NCBI RefSeq assembly: GCF_000814025.1
Contig: NZ_JWLL01000023.1
Coordinates: 1 to 64,000, forward strand
DNA: 64,000 bases
Direction: 5' to 3'
Source: Tateyamaria sp. ANG-S1
Lineage (GTDB): Bacteria > Pseudomonadota > Alphaproteobacteria > Rhodobacterales > Rhodobacteraceae
Positions 1 to 9,165 of this stretch are shown here, piece by piece (within the stretch, counting starts at the first letter, position 1; the number at the start of each line of letters is the position of its first letter). The notes below the pieces were generated by a model. It had not been told where the DNA came from. It searched no databases and worked only from the letters and a program-made list of their open reading frames with translations. A program made the translations under genes and the position numbers.

Positions 1-99
1 CACGCTTCCCCTGAAATGACACGCTCCTACCAACGCCGTCGGGATCGGTTCCGGGTGAATTTGACTAAAGCGGCTGGGCCTGTAAGTCCGGTATGCGGA

Positions 100-130
100 C
101 TTTGCGGACCTTCGACGAACGTCCGCAAAG
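100..130. repeat. Perfect 10-bp inverted repeat (stem-loop)
   Basis: CTTTGCGGAC at 100-109 and its exact complement GTCCGCAAAG at 121-130 flank an 11-nt loop. It lies just downstream of the minus-strand ATPase gene ending at 146, so it could act as a terminator or 3' stabilising hairpin. No T-run follows on either strand. No gene is seen in bases 1-145. Confidence 0.5.
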
Positions 131-145
131 GAATTCAGCTTGGTG

Positions 146-859
146 CTATGCCGCCGCCTCTATCTGGATTTGGCCGTCATGTAGAAAACACTTTTTGTCG
201 AAAAGCGATAGATCGACAGGGTTTGGCAAACGGATGTCGGCTAGGGTTGGCATGTTGCTCGACGATAGCTCAAAAGCGCGGTCGATCTGGGAGATTAGAA
301 CCACAACCGCTCCGCATTCGATGGCAAATTTCTTCAGCGCCCGGACTTGTTCTTCGAGCGGAGGGTTGCTGCGCTTCTGATCCAATAGCTGCAGGTAGTC
401 GACAACGACAAGTGCGTGACCCGGCGAATTGCTGAGGCGTTCAACGATATGCGCTGCGCAGATATCGTCCGAAGTATCAACGACGACTGATCGGTCATGT
501 TCGTTTGGATCGAAACCAAGTTTCGCGAACCGTATCCAAACATCCGCTTCATTGTAGTCCAATGAAAACACATAGCCTGTGCAATTATTCCTCTCTGCCA
601 ATGCAGCCAGTTCCAATCCAAGAAGGGTTTTCCCATGACCAGGGCGCGCACCGATCAGCACCATATCGCCTGAATTGAGTCGGCTCATGATTTCAGTGGC
701 TGGTGTAGTTGAAGAGTAGCTGGACGCCAAATGGCTCCAGTCCTTGAAACCCTCATTGGTGGCAATACGGTTGAGTGCCTCGTGGAGCTTTATGCCATTT
801 TCGCGTACGAGTCGCTTGGCTTGGCACTTAAGGGTGTAGATTGGCGAGGATAGTCTCAT
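146..859 (-). CDS. Short DnaB/KaiC-like P-loop ATPase
   Basis: 237-aa protein whose core resembles the C-terminal ATPase domain of DnaB/RadA/KaiC-type RecA-fold proteins. Walker A is GARPGHGKT (residues about 70-78), followed by a hydrophobic Walker B strand ending VVVDYLQLL (about 150) and a LISQIDR segment (about 188) like the sensor region of replicative helicases. The first 50 residues are a small helical domain with the pattern LHEALNRIATNEGFKDWSHL. It is about half the length of full DnaB and lacks the DnaB N-terminal domain. The ATG at 859 is preceded by AAAAGGAGGTT, a strong ribosome site. It stands alone, so a role in plasmid replication or repair is only inferred; a truncated or specialised ATPase is equally possible. 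Confidence 0.65.
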   Translation of the reverse strand: MRLSSPIYTLKCQAKRLVRENGIKLHEALNRIATNEGFKDWSHLASSYSSTTPATEIMSRLNSGDMVLIGARPGHGKTLLGLELAALAERNNCTGYVFSLDYNEADVWIRFAKLGFDPNEHDRSVVVDTSDDICAAHIVERLSNSPGHALVVVDYLQLLDQKRSNPPLEEQVRALKKFAIECGAVVVLISQIDRAFELSSSNMPTLADIRLPNPVDLSLFDKKCFLHDGQIQIEAAA

Positions 860-1400
860 CGTGAACCTCCTTTTGCGAGCGGTCTCCGCAATCCCTCCTT
901 ATGCGCGTGCTCGAACAGGATAGGTCCGAAATCGTGTCGCTCCGCATGTCAAATGCTGCCCCAGCGGAGGGGGGAGGCCCGAGCGAGGCCATACTTGAAC
1001 GCTACCCAAATCGCTGGAGAAACTCAATTCGATTTCGGTCATTCGCTGCATACTGACGAATGAGACGGTTGGGCTCGGAGCGGGCATCTGCTGCTGACGG
1101 TTCAAAGTCCGATTGATGTCAGAATTGCGTGACGCGGCTCCCTGTTTTGGCTCAGATCTTTGGACGGATTGAGGCAATAGTCTTTGACGTTCTACAGATC
1201 ATAGGTATCACCAGTCCGGATGTGAGTTACATCCCGTGCGATGCCCCCTCCCCTTCTCTGCTCTGGAGCTTCGGGAAACCGATACTTGGCAGGATCCTTG
1301 TTATGGCTTTCACAACAGATCACGGAGTCGTCCCGAAACTACTCATCGCTTACCGGAAAACCGTACCTTCCGACAAAACCCCCAACCGCCCAGTCTCCTT
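860..1400. other. 541-bp region with no convincing gene
   Basis: Contains the promoter and ribosome site of the P-loop ATPase at its left end. Open frames exist on both strands, but none has a ribosome site or resembles a known family. The three plus-strand frames just before 1401 were read for a CcdA-like antitoxin and none was recognised. Confidence 0.5.
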
Positions 1401-1703
1401 ATGTCCGATAAAGCAAACGTCTACGACATCCAGCCCGACGGCACGCTTGTCGTCGATGTGCGATCTGACCTTCTCGACCCGCTGAACACCCGCGAGGTGA
1501 TCCCGCTCGTGCCGCTCGGCACCACGCTCCAACCTTCAAAGCACCTGAACCCGGTCATCCACATCGCGGAACAGGACCTTATCCTAGCCACCCAATTCGT
1601 GGCCGCCGTGCCGTTGTCCGAACTCAAAACATCGGTCGCCAGCCTGGCCGAGCACAACATTGACGTCATAGCAGCCCTCGACATGCTGTACCAGAGGCTC
1701 TAG
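1401..1703 (+). CDS. CcdB-family protein, orphan, C-terminus altered
   Basis: 100-aa protein matching the CcdB toxin fold by pattern: VDVRSDLLDPLNTREVIPLV near residues 18-37, a PVIHI strand near 52, the VAAVPLSEL strand near 71 and a C-terminal helix ending ALDMLYQRL. CcdB (about 101 aa) poisons DNA gyrase and normally follows a ccdA antitoxin gene. None was found upstream. In F-plasmid CcdB the last residues Trp-Gly-Ile contact and poison gyrase; here they align with Gln-Arg-Leu, so gyrase poisoning may be lost. The ATG at 1401 gives the usual length, but no clear Shine-Dalgarno site precedes it. It may be an immunity-like remnant, a diverged toxin, or a toxin paired with an antitoxin elsewhere. 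Confidence 0.7.
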   Translation: MSDKANVYDIQPDGTLVVDVRSDLLDPLNTREVIPLVPLGTTLQPSKHLNPVIHIAEQDLILATQFVAAVPLSELKTSVASLAEHNIDVIAALDMLYQRL

Positions 1704-1783
1704 GTCAGCACACCCGACGTATAGGACTTAGTATGTAAAAATCTACCGCTTCGAAAACGCGGTCCGACGGCGAAGTCCCTGTG

Positions 1784-3631
1784 TCACACCCCGGTAATCC
1801 TGTCCTCGATCTGTCTCAGCAGCGCCTTCAACTCCGGCGTGCCATCCGCCGCATAGTGAAAATTCTTGAACAGCCCCGTCACCTCAGTGAACCACGCCCG
1901 GATCGCGCCCTTGTCCTCCAGCGCCATCGGCGCATCGACGACCCGCTGCATCAGCCCGAACACGCGCTGCTGACGCTCCAGCGGCGCGCAACTGTCCACA
2001 TCGTCAAACGCATCCTGCTGCAGATAGATCATGTCGACAAACAGCGCCTTCTGGAAGGTCACGTAATCCTCAAGCGTCACGCCTTCCTCGCCCGTGACCT
2101 TCATCATCTGGCTGATCTGCTCACCCCGCTCCAACAGGTCCTGCATCGCCTTCACCTTGCCGGTCCAACCGGGCTCGATATGCAGGTCGTACCACTCCGA
2201 CATCTGCTCCAGATACCGCGACCACGACAAAAGCGGGTCCACCGCCGGATAGAACCGCTTGTACGCCCGCTCTGACGACAGCCCCAGAAAGCACTTCACC
2301 GTGGACAAGGTCGCCTGCGTCACCGGCTCGTCAAAATTCCCGCCCGCGGGCGACACCGTGCCAATCATGGTCAGGCTGCCCGTGGCCCCATCGACGGCAG
2401 TCATGACCCCGGCCCGCTCATACAGCCCCTTGATCGAACTTTCGAGGTACGCGGGATAGCCTTCTTCCCCCGGAATCTCCTCCAACCGTCCGCTCGTCTC
2501 GCGCATCGCCTGCGCCCAGCGGGACGTACTGTCGGCAATCAACAGCACATCAAGGCCCATCTGGCGGTAATACTCACCCAAGGTGATCCCGGTAAAAATC
2601 GACGCCTCCCGCGCCGCCACTGGCATGGAGGACGTGTTGCAGATGATAATCGTCCGATCCATCAGGCTCCCGCCCGAGGTCGGGTCGGTCATCTCGGGAT
2701 ACTCGGTAATGGTCTCCACCACTTCCCCCGCCCGCTCACCGCAAGCGACGACGATCACCACATCCACCTGCGCATTGCGCGCAATCAGGTTCTGAAGCAC
2801 GGTCTTGCCCGCGCCAAAGGGGCCAGGAATACACGCCGTCCCGCCCCGCCCGATGGGAAAGAACGTGTCGATCAAGCGCTGCGAAGTCAGCACCGGCGTG
2901 TCGGGATATTTCCGCTGCACAGCCCCGGATTTCAGCAAATCCCCCGCCATCGGCCGCCGCACCGGCCAGCGCTGCGACAGGGGGATCACATGCTCCTCTC
3001 CCCCGTCCGAGGTCAGGCGCGCCACAGGATCATTGACGGTCACCGCCCCCTTCTGCACCCAGTTCACGGTATAGCTGCCCGTCCAGTTGAAGGGCAGCAT
3101 GATCTTGTGGGTAAAGCGGCCCTCGGGCACCGTGCCAATGGTCTGCCCGGCGGTCACGGTGTCACCCAGCTTCACTGACGGGGTAAAGGACCACTTCGCC
3201 GCTCGGTCCAACGGGTCCACATCGGCCCCACGGGGGAGGAAAATGCCATAGGCGTTGGCCACCTGCTTCAGCGGCGCTTGCAACCCGTCATAGACCTGGC
3301 CCAACAATCCTGGCCCAAGCGCCACAGACAAAAGCTGCCCGCTTTGAACCACCGGATCACCCGCTGCAACGCCTTGAGTGCTTTCATACACCTGCGCATC
3401 GGCGGTATTGCCCCGGACCCGCAGAATCTCAGCCTTCAGCCGTTCTTGCCGTCCTCCCGCAGCCAGACGACTGGGCAGAATGAACACCATCTCGTTCTTG
3501 ACCAACGCCCCCGGCGACCGATCGGGCTGGTCCAGGGCTTCGATCTGCACCAACCCTTCCTGCACAGCGACAATGCGGGCGGTTGCGACCTCTGCCTCAG
3601 CGGCAGGCGTCCTTTCAGCGACGGCACTCAT
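1784..3631 (-). CDS. ntpA: V-type ATPase catalytic subunit A
   Basis: 615 aa, catalytic subunit of the peripheral V1/A1 motor. Walker A is GPFGAGKT (about residue 270), with the downstream GERAGEVVE and DSTSRWAQA motifs of ATP-hydrolysing rotary subunits. The region after the N-terminal barrel contains the A-type non-homologous bulge. The ATG at 3631 overlaps the stop of the DUF2764 gene by 4 bp, indicating translational coupling. It is the last gene of the operon, whereas in the Chlamydia/Bacteroidetes-type operon A normally precedes B. Family assignment is firm; proton versus sodium use and ATPase versus synthase direction cannot be read from this subunit. Confidence 0.96.
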   Translation of the reverse strand: MSAVAERTPAAEAEVATARIVAVQEGLVQIEALDQPDRSPGALVKNEMVFILPSRLAAGGRQERLKAEILRVRGNTADAQVYESTQGVAAGDPVVQSGQLLSVALGPGLLGQVYDGLQAPLKQVANAYGIFLPRGADVDPLDRAAKWSFTPSVKLGDTVTAGQTIGTVPEGRFTHKIMLPFNWTGSYTVNWVQKGAVTVNDPVARLTSDGGEEHVIPLSQRWPVRRPMAGDLLKSGAVQRKYPDTPVLTSQRLIDTFFPIGRGGTACIPGPFGAGKTVLQNLIARNAQVDVVIVVACGERAGEVVETITEYPEMTDPTSGGSLMDRTIIICNTSSMPVAAREASIFTGITLGEYYRQMGLDVLLIADSTSRWAQAMRETSGRLEEIPGEEGYPAYLESSIKGLYERAGVMTAVDGATGSLTMIGTVSPAGGNFDEPVTQATLSTVKCFLGLSSERAYKRFYPAVDPLLSWSRYLEQMSEWYDLHIEPGWTGKVKAMQDLLERGEQISQMMKVTGEEGVTLEDYVTFQKALFVDMIYLQQDAFDDVDSCAPLERQQRVFGLMQRVVDAPMALEDKGAIRAWFTEVTGLFKNFHYAADGTPELKALLRQIEDRITGV

Positions 3632-4320
3632 GCGCTGACTCCTTCCGCTTGCAGATGCGGGAAATGCCGCAAGGCGTCCTCGGACAACTCGGTAAAGCGC
3701 TGTGCTGCGGCCACGCTGTCGGCCTTGGCCCAGCGGTCAAAGATGTTCCACTTCAGCACGTAAATCACCACCGCCTCGAAATCGAAGTGGTGACGCCCGG
3801 CATGACGCTGCAACTGACGAAAAGTGACATCCAGCAGATGGCGTTGCAGCGCCAGCGGATCACCCTTCTCCAAAAGCTGCCATGCCTGCCGCAACCACGG
3901 CATGGACCGATCAAGGCCAAAGGTCGTATCCCCCCAATTGGCCGCAATATGCGAGGTCCAGACGCCATAACCCCAGTCTCCTTGCGGGGCCCCTGCCCCA
4001 CTGTGCCGCATCCGCAAGGCAGCGACAGCAGTCCGCAACTCCATCCGCTCGTTCACAATCCGGCGCAAGGTGCGTTGGGGCAGATCAGTCATCACCGCCT
4101 TGGCCCGGCCCACAAGGGTGCGCAGGTCCGAGCCGCGATCATAAGCGGACCAGCTCAGCAATCCCTCGATCCGCGCAAGCGTCCGGGCATCGCCCTCGCT
4201 CAGCGCCGACAAGCGCCGCTCAAGCCGCAGGCGCGACAACGGCGGGCGCTTGGCTACGAACAACCGCTCGGAACTGGGCAGGCTCGCCACCAGCGAGACA
4301 TAGGCATCAGGATCAGACAT
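3628..4320 (-). CDS. DUF2764-type V-ATPase operon protein
   Basis: 230-aa protein encoded between subunits E and A, the position of DUF2764 proteins in Chlamydia/Spirochaete/Bacteroidetes V-ATPase operons, which lack an obvious subunit C. The N-terminus reads YVSLVASLPSSE, fitting the (Y)LVASLP start of that family; the rest is helical and rich in Arg and Leu with no signal peptide or membrane segment. It may stand in for subunit C, the adaptor between the central stalk and the membrane ring. That is inferred from position and helical character only. Start ATG at 4320 lies 2 bp after the E stop; the end overlaps subunit A by 4 bp. Confidence 0.7.
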   Translation of the reverse strand: MSDPDAYVSLVASLPSSERLFVAKRPPLSRLRLERRLSALSEGDARTLARIEGLLSWSAYDRGSDLRTLVGRAKAVMTDLPQRTLRRIVNERMELRTAVAALRMRHSGAGAPQGDWGYGVWTSHIAANWGDTTFGLDRSMPWLRQAWQLLEKGDPLALQRHLLDVTFRQLQRHAGRHHFDFEAVVIYVLKWNIFDRWAKADSVAAAQRFTELSEDALRHFPHLQAEGVSA

Positions 4321-4322
4321 GG

Positions 4323-5000
4323 CTATTTGATCACCCCCTCAAGCACGGCGCGAAAGCGCGGTTGCAAATGCTGCATGAGCAGCGCGGCAATGGCCTGGTC
4401 CGACAGATCCAGCGCCACACCATCCTCACCCGCCTGTGCGCGGATACCGGCGTGCAGATCGCTCGCGGCGAACAGCGTCACACCCTCTTTCAACTGATCC
4501 TGCGCAAGCCCCAGAACATACTTTGTCAGCGCGCCCGACTGGATGTCATCGGCATTGGCGGTGATCGCCTCAGGGCCAACCACCTCGGCGGGCAGGATCA
4601 CACTGGCCCCCTGCCCCACCGACGCCGCCTGCCCGGCCCGGCCGACCAGCTCCAGCACCATCTGGCGCAGCATCTCGAGGTCGGACATCTGCGCACTCAC
4701 CATGCGCTGCACATCCTGCTCGAACTGGGCCATGAGCGTCGATTTCATGGTCAGCACGGCGTCCCGCATGGCCGTGTTCAGCGCTTCCTCGCCCGCGCGC
4801 GCATAACGATCCGCCGCGCGCTTGGCCTCGATCCGGGTCTTCTCGGCAGCATCCTCAGCCTCGGCCACGATCCGCGCGGCCTCCGCCTGCGCATCGGTCA
4901 CCAAACGCTCCGCCTCCGCGGTCCCGGCAGCCACACCGTCATGGCGCAACCGTGCAATCAGTGCATCGACCCCTTTGGCCGTCTCCTGCTCCGTCGCCAT
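4323..5000 (-). CDS. ntpE: V-type ATPase subunit E (peripheral stalk)
   Basis: 225 aa. The long N-terminal half is an Ala/Glu/Arg-rich helix (about residues 20-85, AEAARIVAEAEDAAEKTR and similar) that would form the peripheral stalk coiled coil, followed by a compact C-terminal domain that binds A/B. This is the classic E architecture. No separate subunit G gene is present, as is usual in the reduced Chlamydia/Bacteroidetes-type operon. The ATG at 5000 shares a base with the stop codon of subunit K, so the genes are coupled. Confidence 0.85.
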   Translation of the reverse strand: MATEQETAKGVDALIARLRHDGVAAGTAEAERLVTDAQAEAARIVAEAEDAAEKTRIEAKRAADRYARAGEEALNTAMRDAVLTMKSTLMAQFEQDVQRMVSAQMSDLEMLRQMVLELVGRAGQAASVGQGASVILPAEVVGPEAITANADDIQSGALTKYVLGLAQDQLKEGVTLFAASDLHAGIRAQAGEDGVALDLSDQAIAALLMQHLQPRFRAVLEGVIK

Positions 5001-5443
5001 CACGCAATCCCCGCGCTGATGACCAGGGCAAAGACAAAGGCAAAGACGCCAAACCCCTCAATGATCGCCGCAGGCGCCAGGGCCAGACCAAAGATCTGAG
5101 GCTTCTCCTTTGACGCATTGATCGCCGCGGCACAGGCCCGCCCCTGCCAGATCCCGCAATAAAGCAGCGCAACACCCGCCAGCAGCCCCACACCAAAGAG
5201 GCCCCCGGCATTCTCCAGCGTCACCTCACGGTTCAGCGTGAACATGATCACGATGCCATAGATCACAAAAGTCGACGGAAAGGCCGAGATACCGACAAAC
5301 CGGCCATAGCCGCCCTCGGTCTCCAGCATCGCGCCAATGCTCGCCTGCCCGGCAATCGAACAGCCGATGGAACTGGCCACAGCCCCCAAGGCCATAGGGG
5401 CAAAAATACCCAGCCAGCCCAATGCAATCACCAATTCCGTCAT
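5000..5443 (-). CDS. ntpK: V-type ATPase proteolipid subunit K
   Basis: 147-aa, four-helix double-hairpin c-ring subunit. Helix 4 carries Glu129 in AAIIEGFGVF, the expected ion-binding carboxylate, and Gln100 (GIWQG) corresponds to the Gln of the Enterococcus hirae Na+ site. In hairpin 1 the usual PGTQ turn is PSTF (residues 56-59): Thr58 is kept but the Na+-ligand Gln is Phe59. This favours proton rather than sodium transport, though only by inference. The ATG at 5443 follows AAGGAGG and overlaps the subunit I stop. Confidence 0.93.
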   Translation of the reverse strand: MTELVIALGWLGIFAPMALGAVASSIGCSIAGQASIGAMLETEGGYGRFVGISAFPSTFVIYGIVIMFTLNREVTLENAGGLFGVGLLAGVALLYCGIWQGRACAAAINASKEKPQIFGLALAPAAIIEGFGVFAFVFALVISAGIA

Positions 5444-7233
5444 TCCTGAACCTCCTTGCGGGCAAAAGCCCGGAAGGGGACGCCTTCCTCGGGCAGCCCC
5501 CATTTGTAAAACTCGATGAAATTAAGGCGCAGGCCGTGAACCACCCCGCTCATCATCGCCAGCGCAAAGTTCAGCACATGGCCGATGATGAAAATCAGCA
5601 GCCCGCCCAGCAGGCCCAGACCTGACCCCGACGCCATCACATCCACCGCCAGCCCGTTGAACGTGATGGCAAGTGACGCAGACGCCAGCCCAAGCGCAAA
5701 CAGGCGCATATAGGAAAGCACATCGCCAAACAGGCCCATGGCCCCCGCGACCCCCTTCAGCCCGTCAAACCCGCGCCACAACCAATCGCTGGGCTTGGTC
5801 ACGGGCCGGTCACTGGCAAACCACATGACCAGAACCAGCCCCAGAACCATCAACGCCCCGCCCACGTTGAGCGGCCTCCCCTCCAGCCCACCAATCCAAA
5901 GCGTCACGCCGCCTAAAAGCAACGCAATCCACCCCAGATTGCCAAACCGGCTGCGCGTCGATTTCGCGGCAAAGGCCATCACATTGGCAAAACAGATGTG
6001 CAGAACCCCGATCAGGATCGACAGCGTCATCATCGTGTCAAAGTCATTGAGATCGAGGAACGCAAAGCCCGCCAGCACCCCACGCTCCGGTGGGCCAAAC
6101 CCGAAATAGCTGCCCACGATCACGCCAAAGGCTACTGTGGCCCCCGCCAGATACAGCCCCATCCGCCCCCACCCCCGCAGCGCCGCCGTGGCCCCCAGCC
6201 GCTGCCAGAACAACAGCACACCAACGGCCACCATCGCGCCGTACGCCGCATCCGCCACAATCATGGCAAAGAACAGGGCAAAGGACAGCATCAGCATCCG
6301 CGTCGGATCCCAAGCGCGGTAGTTTGGCACCTGATAGAAATTCGCCAGATCCACGCCCGCCCCCGCCTCATCCGGTTGCTCAAGCAACGTCGGCGGAACC
6401 TCATCCCACGCAGGCGCCTCGATCAACACGGCCAGCCCCAGATCGGCACAGGTCCGCTCCACCTCCGGCACCCGGGCCTCCGGCACCCAGCCCTGCACGG
6501 CAAAGAGATCCGGATCGCGCAGGGTCTGACTGTCAGCAAAGGCACGCTCGGCCAGCGTCTCCGCCTCCGACAGATTGGCCCGCAGCAACGTCAGAAATCG
6601 CGTCATCGCCATCCGCTCGCCCTGCAGCGTCTCAATCTCGATCTCGGCGGTCTCCAGATCGGCCTCAAGCACCCGCCCCGGCTTCGACCCCAGATGCACA
6701 CGCGGCACGGGAAGCAGATCAACGGGCGGCTCCTCCGGGCTCAGAACCACCACAAACAGATGCCGCGTGTCCTGCCCGACAATCTGCCAGGGCAATTCCA
6801 CCGATTGCAGTGCGGCGCGATGCTTCACCGGCAATTGCCAGAACCACAGCCGCTGCCCGGCCAGGCTCTCCAGCGGCGGAAACTCGAAATCCCCCCAGGG
6901 CTGCATATGCGCCAACCGATTGGCCAACGCATCCCGCCGGTCACGCGCCGCGCGCAGCCGATCCTTCAACGCCAGCGCATCAGCGACAAAGGCCTGAACA
7001 TCGAACTCCGGATCACTGCGCACCTGCCGCCGCGGTCCCGGCACCACGGCCAGAAAGCGCAACGCCTTATAGGCATCCTCCGCCTCCCGGCTCACCCGCT
7101 TCTCCACGCGGCTCTCAACCGGGCACATCGGCAGCAAGTGCATCGCGCCCAACTCCTGCAACCGCGTCAGCGCCACATCCTGCGCCTCAACCGGCCCCAC
7201 AAGGCTCAGCTTCTTCAGGGGCGCAATGCTCAT
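5440..7233 (-). CDS. ntpI: V-type ATPase membrane subunit I (a-subunit)
   Basis: 597 aa. The N-terminal half (1-300) is soluble with long helices contacting the peripheral stalks; the C-terminal half holds about seven to eight membrane segments starting near residue 315 (MLMLSFALFFAMIVADA) and ending near 575. The signature FSYMRLFALGL-like stretch is present as LSYMRLFALGLASASLA, containing the essential Arg of the half-channels. Slightly shorter than the usual 620-660 aa. The ATG overlaps the subunit D stop by 4 bp. Confidence 0.93.
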   Translation of the reverse strand: MSIAPLKKLSLVGPVEAQDVALTRLQELGAMHLLPMCPVESRVEKRVSREAEDAYKALRFLAVVPGPRRQVRSDPEFDVQAFVADALALKDRLRAARDRRDALANRLAHMQPWGDFEFPPLESLAGQRLWFWQLPVKHRAALQSVELPWQIVGQDTRHLFVVVLSPEEPPVDLLPVPRVHLGSKPGRVLEADLETAEIEIETLQGERMAMTRFLTLLRANLSEAETLAERAFADSQTLRDPDLFAVQGWVPEARVPEVERTCADLGLAVLIEAPAWDEVPPTLLEQPDEAGAGVDLANFYQVPNYRAWDPTRMLMLSFALFFAMIVADAAYGAMVAVGVLLFWQRLGATAALRGWGRMGLYLAGATVAFGVIVGSYFGFGPPERGVLAGFAFLDLNDFDTMMTLSILIGVLHICFANVMAFAAKSTRSRFGNLGWIALLLGGVTLWIGGLEGRPLNVGGALMVLGLVLVMWFASDRPVTKPSDWLWRGFDGLKGVAGAMGLFGDVLSYMRLFALGLASASLAITFNGLAVDVMASGSGLGLLGGLLIFIIGHVLNFALAMMSGVVHGLRLNFIEFYKWGLPEEGVPFRAFARKEVQE

Positions 7234-7826
7234 GCCGCCCCCCGCTTGCGCTTGGCCAGCTTCGACCGCGTCACTGCACTGGTCTGCTGATCGCCCAGAT
7301 AAATCCGGATCTTCTTGATGTTGGCCCGCGCGTTGGGGATCAGCACCTTGTCAAACAGGTTCAGCCGCTGGGTCACGGTCTGCACCGCCTTATCCAGCAC
7401 CTCCACCCGCTGCCGGGCCACCTGCACCCGTAGCCGCGCCGTCAGCATGTCGTGCAGCAGGTGCGTCACGTGATCGACCCAATGGGGCAGCACCATCTTG
7501 GAATAGGGCCGCACCGTCACCTCGATCCGGTCGAGCACGGGCAGGCGTGTGCCCACGACATTCTCTTCGGCCAGATGATAGTCGGTCAGCTCCACCAACC
7601 CGCCCAAATCAATGTCGCGATTGCTCAGCATCGGCACATCGCGACCCACCTGCGCGGCCAGCCGGTCCACTTCCTCCTGCAAAGCCGCAACTTCGGTCAC
7701 AGCCTTTGCCCGCTCCGCCATCAACTGCTGGCGCTTCAGGTCGAGCGACGGCAAAAACCGCTCGAACGACCGCAGCTGCGCCGCCTCGCGGGCGAGCGAG
7801 GATTTATTGAGCTGCAACCGCGCCAT
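7230..7826 (-). CDS. ntpD: V-type ATPase central stalk subunit D
   Basis: 198-aa rotor protein. It starts [18 protein letters not shown] and continues with a long coiled coil (about 10-75), a short globular middle and a second long helix (about 125-185), the two-helix rotor plan of subunit D. The gene overlaps the end of the B gene by 23 bp. No subunit F gene, the usual partner of D in the central stalk, was found anywhere in the operon; the same absence is typical of the Chlamydia/Bacteroidetes-type complex. Confidence 0.9.
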   Translation of the reverse strand: MARLQLNKSSLAREAAQLRSFERFLPSLDLKRQQLMAERAKAVTEVAALQEEVDRLAAQVGRDVPMLSNRDIDLGGLVELTDYHLAEENVVGTRLPVLDRIEVTVRPYSKMVLPHWVDHVTHLLHDMLTARLRVQVARQRVEVLDKAVQTVTQRLNLFDKVLIPNARANIKKIRIYLGDQQTSAVTRSKLAKRKRGAA

Positions 7827-9165
7827 GCGACCCCTTGGGGAAATACTTGTCGATCAACGGCTGCTTCATCAGCAACTGCGCAGGCTCAAAGCACTCGGCC
7901 AGCGTCTGCCAGCACAGATCCAGCGCCTCCTCCAGCGGGATCGACACGTTGATGTCCATGAACCGCGCCCGGAACAGATCACCAAATTTCAGCACCTGCC
8001 GGTCATAGTCCGACAGCTCAAACGCCATCGCCTGCTTCTGCGCCGCGTCGCGCGCCTCGGAGTAAAACCGGATCATCGTGTTCATGATCTGGCCGTGATC
8101 CTCGCGCGTGGTCTTGCCCACCACGTTCTGCTTCAGCCGCGACAGGCTGCCGAACGGATCAATCACACCCGAATGCAGGTAAAACTGCCCCTCGGTGATA
8201 TAGCCGGTGTTGTCCGGCACAGGGTGCGTGACGTCATTGCCCGGCATGGTGGTCACCGCCAGAATGGTGACCGACCCGCCCTTCGCGTAGTCACACGCCT
8301 TCTCATACCGCCGCGCCAACTCGCTATAGAGATCGCCCATATAGCCGCGCTGCGATGGCACCCGCTCCTGGCTGATGCCCACCTCCTTCATCGCATCGGC
8401 ATAGGCGGTCATGTCGGTCAGCAGGACCAGCACACGCTTGCCTTCTTCGACCGCGAACTTCTCCGCCACGGCCAGCGCCAGATCCGGCACCAGCAACCGC
8501 TCCACCAGCGGGTCAGACGCCTGATTGACGAACATGACGGTCCGCGAAAACACCCCAGCATCCTCGAAGGACTGCCGGAACGTGTGAAAGTCGTCAAAGA
8601 TCAGGCCCATGCCGCCAAACACGACCACATCCGCATCCGCCTGAATGCCAATGCGCGCCAGAAACGGGTTGTAGGGCTCGCCCGACACCGAAAAGATCGG
8701 GATCTTCTGGCTCTCGACCAGAGAATTGAACACATCAATCATCGGCACATCGGTGCGGATCATCCGCTTTGGCACCACCCGCTCCGCCGGGTTCACCGAT
8801 GGCCCGCCAATGTCATAGCGCGGCTCACCGCCCAGATCGGGCCCGCCATCCACGGGCGCCCCTGCCCCGTCAAACACCCGACCCAGAATGTTCCCAGAAT
8901 ACGGCACCTGCATCGGATGCCCCAGAAAGGTCGCCGTCGCCCCCGTCGAAATCCCCTTGGTCCCCGAAAACACCTGCAAGCTCACGACATCGCGCTCAAT
9001 CCGAATGACCTGCGCGAGCGAAGATGCCCCATCGACGCTCTTGACCACAGCCAGATCGCCATAGCGCACCACACTGTCAGCGCCCGCCTGCTCCGGCACA
9101 TGGACCTTCAGCGTGTCGCCCACAATCTCCAGCACCTGCGAGTAGCGGATCAGCTCACGTACCAT
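7804..9165 (-). CDS. ntpB: V-type ATPase regulatory subunit B
   Basis: 453 aa, non-catalytic nucleotide-binding-fold partner of A. The P-loop position reads [10 protein letters not shown], without Gly-Lys-Thr, as expected for [14 protein letters not shown] and [20 protein letters not shown] are typical B motifs. I chose the ATG at 9165 ([10 protein letters not shown]) because it begins at the conserved N-terminal barrel; it overlaps the carbamate kinase end by 11 bp. It opens the ATPase part of the operon, so the usual E-DUF2764-A-B-D-I-K order is circularly permuted here. Confidence 0.94.
   Translation of the reverse strand: MVRELIRYSQVLEIVGDTLKVHVPEQAGADSVVRYGDLAVVKSVDGASSLAQVIRIERDVVSLQVFSGTKGISTGATATFLGHPMQVPYSGNILGRVFDGAGAPVDGGPDLGGEPRYDIGGPSVNPAERVVPKRMIRTDVPMIDVFNSLVESQKIPIFSVSGEPYNPFLARIGIQADADVVVFGGMGLIFDDFHTFRQSFEDAGVFSRTVMFVNQASDPLVERLLVPDLALAVAEKFAVEEGKRVLVLLTDMTAYADAMKEVGISQERVPSQRGYMGDLYSELARRYEKACDYAKGGSVTILAVTTMPGNDVTHPVPDNTGYITEGQFYLHSGVIDPFGSLSRLKQNVVGKTTREDHGQIMNTMIRFYSEARDAAQKQAMAFELSDYDRQVLKFGDLFRARFMDINVSIPLEEALDLCWQTLAECFEPAQLLMKQPLIDKYFPKGSHGAVAAQ

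Noticed and set aside
899-1177. 92-codon minus-strand frame in the region before ccdB
   Set aside because: No ribosome site, low-complexity start and no resemblance to a protein family; treated as non-coding.
1129-1400. Search for a ccdA antitoxin in front of the CcdB-like gene
   Set aside because: All three plus-strand frames were read; none shows the CcdA ribbon-helix-helix start or its acidic/aromatic C-terminal pattern.
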